A stretch of 64,000 nucleotides of DNA from Nitrospira defluvii (GTDB taxonomy: Bacteria > Nitrospirota > Nitrospiria > Nitrospirales > Nitrospiraceae): NCBI RefSeq assembly GCF_905220995.1, contig NZ_CAJNBJ010000017.1, positions 248,001-312,000 of the forward strand, given 5' to 3'. The notes under the pieces are model-generated. The model was not told the DNA's origin and did no database searches. It was given only the letters and a program-made list of their open reading frames with translations. Below, piece after piece: positions 44,301 through 52,697 of the stretch; position 1 is the stretch's first letter, and every line of letters starts with the position of its first letter. Made by a program: the position numbers and the translations under genes.

Positions 44301-44480
44301 TCAGTCTGCTCGCAAGAGTGCCCCGCCTCTGACTGTTATACCACTGGTCGCAAAATCGATGAACGTCTGAGCCTGAGGTTCGATCCATTGCGGACCGGTG
44401 CCGGAAACTTTGCAGTCGCAGCACATCGTAACCACGTTGGCTATCCACCGTTCAATCGGTTTCGTCGATTCTCCCGCCAT
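44301..44480 (-). CDS. Small protein with CCDC motif
   Basis: 59 residues from ATG 44480, which has the strong ribosome site GAGGAGGTGGAA; the frame stays open upstream to 44606, but that part is homologous to the tail of a plsY gene (see repeat at 44495-44578). MCCDCKVSG is the only motif. No family recognised. Confidence 0.45.
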   Translation of the reverse strand: MAGESTKPIERWIANVVTMCCDCKVSGTGPQWIEPQAQTFIDFATSGITVRGGALLRAD

Positions 44481-44494
44481 TTCCACCTCCTCTG

Positions 44495-44578
44495 ACGGTC
44501 TGGGCAAGACTTTCATGAATTCTTGAACAATTAAGAACTTCCGAGATTCGACATGCAAAGAGATTGCATCTTCGGACA
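44495..44578 (-). repeat. 84-bp repeat homologous to the end of plsY copy 2
   Basis: Ungapped alignment with 55172-55255 gives 69 matches of 84 (hand count). Many differences fall on third codon positions in the plsY frame, so this looks like a decayed piece of a former plsY-type gene tail rather than a regulatory repeat. Confidence 0.6.
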
Positions 44579-44700
44579 GAACAAGAAGGACCATCAGGCA
44601 CGCCACAAACTGTAGGAAACTGGCGTGAGATTCCGTTCCGACAGAGAAATTTGTTGGCTATCCTTTTTCAACAGTACACCACTCAACAACGGGGTGAGCC

Positions 44701-44867
44701 ATGGAGAAGAAACGAGTGAAGAACCCCCATGCCGTCGCATTGGGCCGTTTGGGGCTCAGAAGGGAGGCCGAGCAAGAACCCTTGCCATGACACACGAACA
44801 GCGACGTGCGGCGGCTCGTCATGCTGTCCAAATTAGATGGTCAAAGGAAAAGATGGAGAACAGGTAG
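44701..44867 (+). pseudogene. Frameshifted small basic protein gene
   Basis: Starts MEKKRVKNPHAVALGRLG and, one frame over, continues AQKGGRARTLAMTHEQRR..., the common pattern of small proteins with K-N-P-x-A-x-x-L-G-R-L-G-x-x-G-G and E-E-R-R motifs. A single G missing from the run at 44751-44754 throws it out of frame. Good start context GTGAGCC before ATG. A sequencing error is possible. Confidence 0.6.
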
Positions 44868-45055
44868 CCGATGAATTACCCATTACAAGAGCTGAGGGCC
44901 ATAACTTTGCTACGGCGTAGAGTGACTCCCATATATTTGTCATGACATCATCCACATTGCTTAAACCTGCGGTTGCAGCCTCCCAATAGCTGTCTGTCGC
45001 GCACGCTTTCGGATGATTTGTTGAGTAAACACAATATTTAAACCACTTCAATTGT

Positions 45056-45529
45056 ATGCAACCAGACAAGATAACAAAATTGGAACAAGGCCAGATGCTG
45101 CCAAAGCGGCTTATTCACTATTCAGCTGCCCGTCGTGGGGCGACGTACTGTCCCAAATCAAACCATAATTTTGCTGACCACATGGTCACTCTGCTCGTTG
45201 AAGTGCTTAAAGACTACGAAGGATGCATCATGAACATTGGAGGGTATACCCCTCCATACCAGCCTGGGACCTACCCAGAGGGATTCCTGGATATCAGTCT
45301 CTATACTCATGACTTACCTGAGGTCGCAATCGGAATTGTGTTTGGTGAGAAGAATCCAGAAGGTTATCCAGTACGGAGGGAGTTCGAATCGGAGGCCTGG
45401 CAAAGAGAGCGCCACAATCCGCTACTCACTAACTTGACGGCCATCAATTTCGATGAGGCCTGGAGAATTGTCTGCCTTCTGGGCCAACGACTCAAGGTTC
45501 AGAGTCTCACGCTCTCGTACGGAACGTAA
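45056..45529 (+). CDS. Hypothetical protein
   Basis: 157 residues, soluble, starting MQPDKITKLEQGQMLPKRL. It has a mixed alpha/beta pattern and no membrane segment or recognised motif. It converges with the interrupted gene at 45530-45704. Confidence 0.5.
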   Translation: MQPDKITKLEQGQMLPKRLIHYSAARRGATYCPKSNHNFADHMVTLLVEVLKDYEGCIMNIGGYTPPYQPGTYPEGFLDISLYTHDLPEVAIGIVFGEKNPEGYPVRREFESEAWQRERHNPLLTNLTAINFDEAWRIVCLLGQRLKVQSLTLSYGT

Positions 45530-45704
45530 TTAGCTCTGCTCATCCGTTAGCGTGACCCATACGTCATTGATGGCAAGAACCTCAATGGCATATTTGCCAT
45601 GGGTGGCGATGAAATTCCCAAGTACATACACCATTGCCGAACAGCCTGCTGCCGCCTGGTGTAATCGTTTAATCAATTCAGATCGAATCAGCTCTGGTCC
45701 CAAG
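45530..45704 (-). pseudogene. 3' part of a gene interrupted by the mer unit
   Basis: Encodes PELIRSELIKRLHQAAAG and on to a stop at 45530. Joined with the piece at 49013-49151 across the 6-bp duplication CCCAAG, the codons run in phase (ANALG|PELIRS), so this is the downstream half of a single former gene. The frame extends a few codons into the mer unit by chance. Family unknown. Confidence 0.8.
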
Positions 45705-45754
45705 TGGATACACGCAATCAAAGTAGCCACCCGTTCGCATGGAAAACGGCCACT
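45705..45754 (+). repeat. Left end of the mer unit
   Basis: TGGATACACGC at the border, then TAGCCACCCGTTCGCAT at 45724-45740 and GGCCAC at 45748, with 23-base spacing. The block CACC(C/T)GTTCGCAT recurs in the reverse complement of the right end. Confidence 0.7.
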
Positions 45755-45899
45755 GTATCGAAAATGATACTGCGCTACATGTTTGGAATTGTTGGACCTA
45801 GTTAGACCGGATCAATGCAAATCGGTAACAAGACAGTGTCTCCTTAACGAGGGAGCTTACGATAGTACGGGTTGATGCTGTCCCAATCTCGGCGTTCCT

Positions 45900-47333
45900 C
45901 TACTCTGCACAGCAGCTCATTTTTGACACGTCTTTTGTGTACGACAGCGCGGCTATTTTTAGCGCCTCGGACATTGTTGGATAGACGTGCAGCATGTGGG
46001 CGAAGTCGTCGATACTCGCACCAAAACGAAGCCCCATTGCCGCTTCGTGAATCACCTCCGCCGCGTTCATGCCGTGCATTGACACCCCCAGCACCTTCTT
46101 CGTGTTCCGGTCCGCCACCATCTTCAGGACCCCTCTGGCCTCCCGGACCGCCCCAGCTCTGGGAACGAGGGACATAGGAATAAGGCGACAATCGCACGCG
46201 TACCCGCGAGCATTGGCCTCCGCATCCGAAAGTCCGACTACGCCCACTTGCGGGTCGGTAAAAATCGCTCGCGGAATCACGGCGTGATTTACCTGACGGC
46301 CCCCTTTGCCGTTCAGAGCATTCTCGGCGGCAATCCCGCCGTCCTGCGCACCCACAGGAGTCGCCATCTGGCTTCCAGTGTAGGAACCAATCACGTCTCC
46401 GGCAGCATACACGTGCCCGGCAGAAGTGCGCAGCTCCTCATTCACCTTCACGAAGCCACGTTCATCCAGATCGACTCCTGGAAATTCAAGCCCGAGATGT
46501 TCCGTATTCGGTGTGCGCCCCGTGGCAACAAGCAGCTTCGCCGCCTTCAGTTCCTTCTGCCGCCCATCCACCTGGAGCGTGACAACGACTTGCCGTTCAT
46601 CGCCATGCACCCGGCTCACCGTGGCTTTCGTATGGATGGCAATGCCCTCCTCACGAAAGACGGCTGCCACTGATTGGGCAATCTCCGGCTCGTAGGCCGA
46701 AAGAATTTGCTCTCCGCGTTCCAGAATAGTGACGCTGGTGCCGAAGCGCGAGAACATCTGGCCCAGCTCAAGAGCGATGTAGCCGCCACCGATGATGATG
46801 AGCGACGCCGGAAGTTCTGTGAGCTCGATGTCTTCGTGATTGGTGAGCAGGTCGCTTGTGAGATAAGGCGTTTCATGAAGCCCTTGAATGTCTGGCACTG
46901 TGGGCGAGCTTCCAGTCGCGACAAGGAACCGAGGCGCTGAGAGAACCTGTCCGTTCACTGTCACCTCGTTGGGGCCGCTGAAGCGGGCTGCTCCTTCAAC
47001 AATGCGGATGCTTTTAGAGTTGGAGATAATGCTCTGATACTTCTTGCCCCGGTAGTCTTCAATCACGGCATCCTTCTGCTGGATAAGCGCGCGGAAGTCG
47101 AAGCTCATTGAGGCAGGAGAGAGCCCTGGGTAGCGCGGATTCTTCGAATCGTAGAGTATTTTCGCGGCTTCGATGAGGTTCTTTGACGGCAAGCAGCCAC
47201 GGTTTACACATGTTCCCCCGAGCGTTCGCACCTCGGTCATCGCGGCCGTTTTTCCTCTTTCTGCCGCACGAAGCGCTGCAGCAAACGCCGTCGAGCCGGA
47301 ACCGAGAATCACAAGGTCAAATTCCTCCGCCAT
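45900..47333 (-). CDS. merA: Mercuric reductase, short form
   Basis: About 477 residues, flavin reductase fold: FAD-binding [17 protein letters not shown], redox pair in [19 protein letters not shown]-binding [10 protein letters not shown], and a C-terminal SCCAE supplying the vicinal Cys pair that takes Hg(II). It lacks the N-terminal heavy-metal-associated domain of classical MerA. It reduces Hg(II) to Hg(0) with NADPH. Start ATG 47333 (ATG 47336 also possible) behind AGGAGGGG. Last gene of the merTPFA transcript. Confidence 0.95.
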   Translation of the reverse strand: MAEEFDLVILGSGSTAFAAALRAAERGKTAAMTEVRTLGGTCVNRGCLPSKNLIEAAKILYDSKNPRYPGLSPASMSFDFRALIQQKDAVIEDYRGKKYQSIISNSKSIRIVEGAARFSGPNEVTVNGQVLSAPRFLVATGSSPTVPDIQGLHETPYLTSDLLTNHEDIELTELPASLIIIGGGYIALELGQMFSRFGTSVTILERGEQILSAYEPEIAQSVAAVFREEGIAIHTKATVSRVHGDERQVVVTLQVDGRQKELKAAKLLVATGRTPNTEHLGLEFPGVDLDERGFVKVNEELRTSAGHVYAAGDVIGSYTGSQMATPVGAQDGGIAAENALNGKGGRQVNHAVIPRAIFTDPQVGVVGLSDAEANARGYACDCRLIPMSLVPRAGAVREARGVLKMVADRNTKKVLGVSMHGMNAAEVIHEAAMGLRFGASIDDFAHMLHVYPTMSEALKIAALSYTKDVSKMSCCAE

Positions 47334-47376
47334 CATTTCCCCTCCTGGGTGTGTTGTCCGAGAATTGGCTTCAGGG

Positions 47377-47622
47377 TCACGCGCACTTCTGGCGCCGCAC
47401 GAAGTAATAGCCCAGCACGGCCACTCCGATGAACAGAACAAGAAGGCCCATCAATAGGGCATCGTTGAGAATGAACCCGAGGCCAAGAGCGGTGACCGGA
47501 CCGGCGACCATAAACGGCGCGAAGCAGCAGAGTGCTGCAAACGCTGCGCCGCTTATGCCGACCGCCATGAGCGTTCGGCCCACCCATGATGGCGCCTCGT
47601 GACTATGTGTTTTCCCGTCCAT
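47377..47622 (-). CDS. merF: Mercuric transporter MerF
   Basis: 81 residues, two transmembrane helices. A vicinal Cys pair (ALCCFAPF) lies in the first helix and one Cys (RRQKCA) at the C-terminus, where classical MerF has two pairs. Transfers Hg(II) into the cytosol. GGAGACGC precedes ATG 47622. Confidence 0.8.
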   Translation of the reverse strand: MDGKTHSHEAPSWVGRTLMAVGISGAAFAALCCFAPFMVAGPVTALGLGFILNDALLMGLLVLFIGVAVLGYYFVRRQKCA

Positions 47623-47630
47623 TGCGTCTC

Positions 47631-47909
47631 CTACGGGTGAACGGTGGAGGGATAGCCCGCGTTCTTGGTGGCCTCCAGCAGCGCCTCGACCTTGGTCTTG
47701 GCGTCATCGAAGGTGACAAGGGCTTCCTTCTTCTCCAAGTTGACATCGATGTTCTCGACGCCTTCGACCTTGTTCAGCGCTTTCTTAATCGTGATCGGGC
47801 AGGCCGCGCAGGTCATGCCACTCACCGACAGGGTGACCGTTTGCGTGGCGGCCCAGGCGAGCGCGCTTAAGACGGCCGAGAGGGCGATGACAGTGATGAA
47901 CTTTTTCAT
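47631..47909 (-). CDS. merP: Periplasmic mercury-binding protein MerP
   Basis: 92 residues: signal peptide (VIALSAVLSALAWA) and one heavy-metal-associated domain with GMTCAACP. It binds periplasmic Hg(II) and passes it to MerT. AAAGGAAAACGC precedes ATG 47909. Confidence 0.94.
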   Translation of the reverse strand: MKKFITVIALSAVLSALAWAATQTVTLSVSGMTCAACPITIKKALNKVEGVENIDVNLEKKEALVTFDDAKTKVEALLEATKNAGYPSTVHP

Positions 47910-47920
47910 GCGTTTTCCTT

Positions 47921-48307
47921 TCAGCAAAACAGCGGCAGAATGTAGGGGAAGGCACGCGCGATCCCCGTCAGTGCGGCCACGATCCAAAAGATGGTCTTGT
48001 ACGCCGTCTTAACGTGCGGCACGGCACAGACCTCCCCCGGCTTGCAGGCTTGCGCGGGTCGGAAGATACGCCGGTAGGCGAAGAAGAGCGCCACGAGTGC
48101 TGCGCCGATAAAAATTGGACGATACGGTTCGAGCACCGTCAGATTGCCGATCCACGCGCCGCTGAAGCCAATCGCCACCAACACGAGCGGGCCGAGACAG
48201 CAGATCGAGGCGAGGATCGCCGCGAGGCCGCCGATACCCAAGGCGCCGCGACCATTGTGCGGTTCAGACACAGGGTTCTCTTTCTCCGACCTGGACAACC
48301 TCTCCAT
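47921..48307 (-). CDS. merT: Mercuric transport protein MerT
   Basis: About 128 residues with three helices. SICCLGP in helix 1 and the loop pair ACKPGEVC are the mercury ligands of MerT. It imports Hg(II) to MerA. Start either ATG 48307 or GTG further in (VSEPHNGRG). First gene of the structural operon. Confidence 0.92.
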   Translation of the reverse strand: MERLSRSEKENPVSEPHNGRGALGIGGLAAILASICCLGPLVLVAIGFSGAWIGNLTVLEPYRPIFIGAALVALFFAYRRIFRPAQACKPGEVCAVPHVKTAYKTIFWIVAALTGIARAFPYILPLFC

Positions 48308-48451
48308 GCACCACCTATTTTCGAGCGCCCGCAGGACACGCGGCCAGACACAGCAGACCAGCTATCGGTACCCAGCACGATCCCACTCAGCGGTCCCTTT
48401 CCACTCCATGAAGCCACGGCCTGTTTCTCCAACTCTTGCCCATTGATTCCA

Positions 48452-48482
48452 GTCTAAACTCCGTACTACGGTACGGAATCAA
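48452..48482 (-). promoter_or_regulatory. mer operator-promoter
   Basis: On the minus strand TTGATT and TTAGAC are 19 bases apart with CCGTACCGTAGTACGG in the spacer, the classical MerR site that twists to activate. It drives merTPFA; merR is divergent, its ATG 12 bases beyond. The leader to merT is about 145 bases. Confidence 0.85.
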
Positions 48483-48493
48483 GGGGAATCTTC

Positions 48494-48892
48494 ATGGCTT
48501 CAGAATTAACGATAGGCCGAGTGGCGAAGCTGGCCGGGGTGAATGTCGAGACGATCCGTTATTACCAGAGACGGAGGCTGCTAGCCGAGCCGGACAAGCC
48601 GCACATGGGCTATCGGCGGTATTCGGCGGACATCGTGAAACACATCCGCTTCATTAAGCGGGCGCAAGCCCTTGGGTTCACATTGGAGGAAATCGCCGAA
48701 CTGCTACGGCTGGAGGAAGCCCGCGCCTGTGCGGAGACTCGCGCCCTGGCTGCCCACAAGATGGAGCTGATTGACTGGAAACTGACGGGCCTCGCGGCGA
48801 TGCGGAAAGCGTTAGCTGGTCTGGTTCAGCAGTGCGATAGGAAACAACCGGCGAAGGGCTGCCCGATCATTCATGTGCTCGAACAGGATTAA
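48494..48892 (+). CDS. merR: Mercury-responsive regulator MerR
   Basis: 132 residues. HTH TIGRVAKLAGVNVETIRYYQ and the three Hg ligands in the positions ARACAET, QQCDRK and KGCPII. It represses and, with Hg(II), activates the mer operon. ATG 48494; AAGGGGAATCTTC upstream. It differs from the Hg-type MerR at 33289-33729 but shares its operator. Confidence 0.95.
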   Translation: MASELTIGRVAKLAGVNVETIRYYQRRRLLAEPDKPHMGYRRYSADIVKHIRFIKRAQALGFTLEEIAELLRLEEARACAETRALAAHKMELIDWKLTGLAAMRKALAGLVQQCDRKQPAKGCPIIHVLEQD

Positions 48893-48911
48893 GTGTCCCC
48901 TTCATCAGAGA

Positions 48912-49006
48912 GGTGGCTACTTTGAATGTGAAAGGATGGCTACTTTCGTTGCAAACAGGTGGCCAGTTTGAATGCGAACAGGTGGCTGTTTTGGCGCGAA
49001 TACGCA
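48912..49006 (+). repeat. Right end of the mer unit, four 23-bp repeats
   Basis: GGTGGCTACTTTGAAT-type units start at 48912, 48935, 48958 and 48981, exactly 23 bases apart. The last 25 bases end with GCGAATACGCA. Confidence 0.8.
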
Positions 49007-49012
49007 CCCAAG

Positions 49013-49151
49013 GCATTAGCGATCCAAACGCTCAAAGGCTTACCATTGACTTGCTCGTTAAAGTAGATCGATACCCCGGAGCCATATTCATTGTGGTGAC
49101 TATAATGCCCACGGTAGATATGGATTATTGCCTGGCCGATGTACTGTACAG
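49013..49151 (-). pseudogene. 5' part of the gene interrupted by the mer unit, truncated by the IS3 element
   Basis: Minus-strand coding sequence reading VQYIGQAIIHIYRGHY ... KPLSVWIANALG up to the target duplication, then continued by 45704-45530. Its own start is lost: the IS3-family element begins at 49152. So two separate insertions damaged the gene. Confidence 0.75.
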
Positions 49152-49163
49152 TGGACCCCTCCG

Positions 49164-49750
49164 TCAAGACACTAATGCAGTGAGTTTAAGAGGGTAACCG
49201 TTTACATGCAGCGGAACGGCGCTGCCCCGGTGTTCTGTGTCTTGTTGTGTTTCTGGGCGAGGGTGTTCGGTCTTACCGAATTGATCCACAATCCTGGCTC
49301 CGCCTCCACTCGCGGTCCGGTAGACCTCGTCCGGCGTCACGTAATTCAACGACTGGTGTCGTCGCTCCGTGTTGTAAAACACAAAGTAGTCCGTTAATCC
49401 CCGCTGTAATTCAGACAGCGTGCTGTACCCTCTCAGATAAACGTCTTCGTACTTGACGCTCCGCCAGAGCCGTTCCACAAAGATGTTGTCCAAGGCCCGC
49501 CCGCGCCCGTCCATGCTGATGGCGATGCCGTGCGCCGTGAGCACACCGGTGAACGCCTCTGAGGTGAACTGGCAGCCTTGATCGGTGTTGAAGATCTCGG
49601 GGGTGCCGTAGCTCTGCAAGGCGTGCTCCAGACCGTCCACGCAGAACCCGCTCTCCAGCATGTTCGACAAGCGCCAGGCCAGCACGCGACGCGAATACCA
49701 GTCGAGCACGGCCATCAGGTACACAAATCCACGCGCGAGGCGGATGTACG
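49164..49750 (-). CDS. IS3-family transposase OrfB, 3' exon
   Basis: Second part of the DDE transposase, starting at YIRLARGFVYLMAVLDWYS. It contains the second catalytic Asp (IFNTDQGCQF) and the Glu (DNIFVERLWRSVKYE). The first Asp is in the 5' exon (VWSTDI). It ends 12 bases from the element border. Confidence 0.85.
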
Positions 49751-49810
49751 GGTTGAGTAGGACGCGCGCGCCATTCCGGTCTTGCGACCAGCGGTTTCGC
49801 ACGCCCTCTC

Positions 49811-49849
49811 GCCGAACCGGACATGCACCTTTCGCTATGCATCCGGCTC
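49811..49849 (-). ncRNA. Group II intron domain V
   Basis: A conserved hairpin with GAAA loop, stem GAGCCGGATGCAT / GTGCATGTCCGGTTC and bulge. It is the catalytic core of the intron. The reverse transcriptase stop codon falls inside it. Confidence 0.85.
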
Positions 49850-51394
49850 TCCAGCAAACGTGGTGAAGTCAGGATGTTGCATCCAACCCCGCTTGTAGCG
49901 CTCTACCTTGAGCAACGACATCTGAAATTGCTCGCAACCATCTTCTTGCCAGACCCGACGCGTGCGTCGGATACGACTGGGACGGCGGTGGCGTAACAGC
50001 GTGCGTACGTGGGCCTTCGGGTACTTCTTGCACATCCATCGCCAGAGTCGGTCGCCGACATACCAGTCCAGATTCGACAGGATGTCTTTGGCTCCGGTGC
50101 AGTGACGATAGAAGTGGGCCCACCCACGCAGGATGGGGTTGAGTTTCTGGAGGAGTTCGATCAACGGCAGTGGTGTGGTTGCTCGTCCAGTGAGTTGCTT
50201 GACCTTGTACCGCAGATCGGCAACCTTCTCCTTCGGAACCTCGATGCGCGGTGTCCATCCATACCGCGTATCCCATCGCATTCTGACCCGGTGTCCAAGG
50301 AACTCGAACCCATCGGTCAGAGGAGTGATGCGCGTCTTTTCGGGTGAGAGTGTCAACCCCATGCTTTGCTGCAGTACGGTCGCCAGCTCCTCCCGTTCAG
50401 CCGCTGCATCCTCTGCAGCACCACTGACAAGGACGATAAAGTCGTCGGCATAGCGGACCGGGAAATACACCGGTCGGCCGGCCCGGCGGTCGGAAGAACG
50501 TGCCTCCATCGCCGCGGTGATGCCATCGCAACTCCGTCGCGCCCTGCGCTTGGTCTGATGATTGACCCAGCGCTCATATCGCTCTTCGATGACTGACAGA
50601 GCGATGTTGGCAAGCAAGGGCGAGATGATTCCGCCCTGAGTGGTGCCAGCGTCGGTTCGCAGAAACTGCTCTTCCGAGAGTGCCCCGGCTTTCAGGAACT
50701 GCACCAGCAACCGATTCACCCTGCGATCCGCGCAGTGCTGACGCACGCGGTTCATCAGCAGGTGGTGGTCGATATGATCGAAGCAGCCCTTAATGTCCCC
50801 CTCGACCACCCATTGATACGGGGTGTCGTGACGCTTTCCGTCTACTGTGCTTGTCTTGCGTGGCCGCGTGGCCATGCGAATATGCTCGAGTGCGCCGTGG
50901 CAGCCCCGCCCCGGACGGAATCCGTACGAGACATGCCAGAAGCGTGCTTCGAGTATGGGCTCCAGAAACTGCTTGATCGCCGCTTGCACGACGCGATCAG
51001 TGACCGTGGGAATTCCCAAGGGTCGGAATTGCCCTGGTTTGCCCGGCTTGGGGATGAGTTTGCGACGGCACGGACTCGGCCAGTAGACGCCGCGCCTGAG
51101 TGCTCGGTGCAATGCTCCCAAGTAAGCGCCTTCACCCTGTTGCTGGCGAATGCGGCCCACGGTCATCCCGTCGATACCTGGTGTGCGCTGCCCTTTGTTC
51201 CGGGCCACGCGATCCCAGGCGCATCGTAAGCTACGGATATCTGTGATCCAGTTCCACAGTTCACGATACGCTTCGCCGGGATGCTGTTGACTCCACTGAT
51301 ACAGCGTTCGTTGCACGCCGAGTAGCCACACCGTATCGGTGTGAAGATCCGAGTCCACGGATCGTTCCTCCGGCTTCAAACGCGTATCGCTCAC
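49835..51394 (-). CDS. ltrA: Group II intron reverse transcriptase/maturase
   Basis: About 519 residues from GTG 51394 (GGGGGACAG upstream); the frame is open to 51526. Motifs: RRKLIPKPGKPGQFRPLGIP (RT1-2), GYGFRPGR-type SYGFRPGRGC, catalytic VRYADDFIVLV and the maturase region (GWAHFYRHCTGAKD). It should splice and mobilise the intron. It lies in domain IV with the stop in domain V. Confidence 0.93.
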   Translation of the reverse strand: MSDTRLKPEERSVDSDLHTDTVWLLGVQRTLYQWSQQHPGEAYRELWNWITDIRSLRCAWDRVARNKGQRTPGIDGMTVGRIRQQQGEGAYLGALHRALRRGVYWPSPCRRKLIPKPGKPGQFRPLGIPTVTDRVVQAAIKQFLEPILEARFWHVSYGFRPGRGCHGALEHIRMATRPRKTSTVDGKRHDTPYQWVVEGDIKGCFDHIDHHLLMNRVRQHCADRRVNRLLVQFLKAGALSEEQFLRTDAGTTQGGIISPLLANIALSVIEERYERWVNHQTKRRARRSCDGITAAMEARSSDRRAGRPVYFPVRYADDFIVLVSGAAEDAAAEREELATVLQQSMGLTLSPEKTRITPLTDGFEFLGHRVRMRWDTRYGWTPRIEVPKEKVADLRYKVKQLTGRATTPLPLIELLQKLNPILRGWAHFYRHCTGAKDILSNLDWYVGDRLWRWMCKKYPKAHVRTLLRHRRPSRIRRTRRVWQEDGCEQFQMSLLKVERYKRGWMQHPDFTTFAGEPDA

Positions 51395-51960
51395 CTGTCC
51401 CCCTTCGCCATGTGGCCGGTTTTCCCGACCTCGGACTACTACGGAGACTCCGTCCCCATTGACCTTCGTACCCGGTCGCCGCGGATAGCCCTTGTCCGTC
51501 AAAGGCGAATGCCAATAGGTTCCCATGTTCCGATTCCCGACCTGTGTGTCTGTAGGTGACGTGCTCTACCCCTGGTGGCTCTGGACGATGGCTCAGAGGA
51601 CATCCCATCGTCGGATGCGCGGGGCGCATCCTTCAGTTGGCAACATCAAGACCAACCGAATCGCACCACAATCCCTCCACGCCATTCCGTCATTGAGGGT
51701 TGGCTGCTCTAAATACAGAGGCTTCCGGCGCACGCTTCGTTGTCTCACCATAGACCCTGTGGTAGCCCGGCTCGTGGGGAGTGGCCCACGCCCGGTACTG
51801 TTCAGGCTGCTCTGCTTATGACACCCCGCCATCGGCACGTGGCGGAGCTTTGCAGCCCCCTTCCGCTCGGTTTCCTTCCCGAGCGGGGCAGCATTCCAGC
51901 TGCCGGTCGGCAACCAGCCGGCGTGATTGGTCTTTCTCCAACCGCGCCTGCATGGCGCAC

Positions 51961-52380
51961 TAATATCCGTACTCCAGACCTGGTTGGGCCGTGTGACCAC
52001 CACGCCTCGAAGCAAGTACGGATGCACCGGGTGCTGCAGGTGTGGGCGACTGGTATTCGGCCCCGGGGCCATGCCCGAAAGACCCAGGATGCCCATCAAC
52101 CGCTGGACCCGCTTGCGGTTGATCGGGTGCCCGACCCCGCGCAGGTACTGCCGGATCTTGCGGCTGCCGTAAAACGGATGCCGGGTGTATTCCGCGTCAA
52201 TCAGTCCGAGCAATGTCCATTCCTGCGCGTCCGGTGTGGCGGCGGAGTGTGGCGCATAGAGCGTGGACCGCGTCACCCCGGTCAGGGCACATTGCCGGGT
52301 CAGGGGCAGTGGTTCATGAGGGCCCACCCAGCCTCTCCGCGCGGCTACAGGCATAGCCCAGACTTTTTTTGAGCCAGTCC
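51961..52380 (-). CDS. IS3-family transposase OrfB, 5' exon
   Basis: The N-terminal half: after the orfA overlap it reads GWVGPHEPLPLTRQCALTG and GSRKIRQYLRGVGHPINRKR, ending VWSTDI with the first catalytic Asp immediately before the intron. Relative to orfA it is one base forward; a net loss of one base at the A7 run (52374-52380) would fuse the two. Confidence 0.75.
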
Positions 52381-52637
52381 AGCTCCATCTTGAGCCGCCC
52401 GATCTCGGAATAGAGCCGTTCCGGACTCGCCGACGGGTCCGCCGGTTTCGGACCGCGCTTGGCGTCGAAGAGGTCTGCCGCCTGGGCGTGCAGTTCCTTC
52501 TTCCACTGCCCCACCTGAGTCGGATGAACCCCGTATTCCTGGGCAATCTCGTTCACCGTCTTGACCGCTCGGGTCGCCTCCAGGGCCACTTTGGCCTTGA
52601 ACGTCCCACTGAAATGTTTGCGCGGACGTGCACTCAT
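52314..52637 (-). CDS. IS3-family OrfA
   Basis: 107 residues from ATG 52637 (AAAAAGGAGCAGGTC upstream). Helix-turn-helix (ARAVKTVNEIAQEYGVHPTQ) then a Leu-zipper-like helix (ERLYSEIGRLKMELDWLKK). It binds the element's ends. Confidence 0.88.
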   Translation of the reverse strand: MSARPRKHFSGTFKAKVALEATRAVKTVNEIAQEYGVHPTQVGQWKKELHAQAADLFDAKRGPKPADPSASPERLYSEIGRLKMELDWLKKSLGYACSRAERLGGPS

Positions 52638-52697
52638 GACCTGCTCCTTTTTACAGCAGGCTACCACCTTAAACGACTGTCCGGAAATTGGGGTCCA

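Larger units (their letters stand above)
45705..49006. mobile_element. Mercury-resistance unit with IS21-type ends
   Basis: 3302 bases beginning TG and ending CA, flanked by the perfect direct repeat CCCAAG (45699-45704 and 49007-49012). Both ends carry (A/G)GCCAC- or GGTGGC-type repeats spaced 23 bases: left at 45726 and 45749, right at 48912, 48935, 48958 and 48981. The right-end architecture, 25 bases from the last repeat to the terminal A and the final GAATACGCA, equals that of the IS21 remnant ending at 53352. It contains a whole mer operon and no transposase. It must have been moved in trans by an IS21 family enzyme. Confidence 0.85.
49751..51960 (-). mobile_element. Group II intron within orfB
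   Basis: Minus strand. The 5' end GTGCGCC fits the GUGYG rule; domain V at 49811-49849 (GAGCCGGATGCATAGCGAAA ... GGTTCGGC) is clear; the 3' border falls near 49751. Removing it joins GAT ATT A with CG TAC ATC, restoring D-I-T-Y-I-R-L of IS3 transposases in frame. The 3' boundary is uncertain by about one base. Confidence 0.85.
49152..52697 (-). mobile_element. IS3-family element split by a group II intron
   Basis: Ends TGGACCCC (49152-49159) and GGGGTCCA (52690-52697) are inverted. It carries orfA, and orfB in two pieces separated by a 2.2-kb group II intron. The flanks are different genes (interrupted gene on the left, istB remnant on the right) and no short target duplication is seen, so a deletion or recombination happened after insertion. 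Confidence 0.75.

Noticed and set aside
44833-45069. 78-codon minus-strand frame
   Set aside because: Overlaps the frameshifted gene and the start of 45056-45529; no ribosome site; could be real but unsupported.
48308-48451. Possible short leader peptide before merT
   Set aside because: An ATG lies near the predicted start point, but the frame is 17 codons long, has no ribosome site and no useful pattern.
48912-49006. CRISPR-like array from the regular 23-bp spacing
   Set aside because: Repeats are short, imperfect and next to a CA terminus with target duplication; they are transposon ends.
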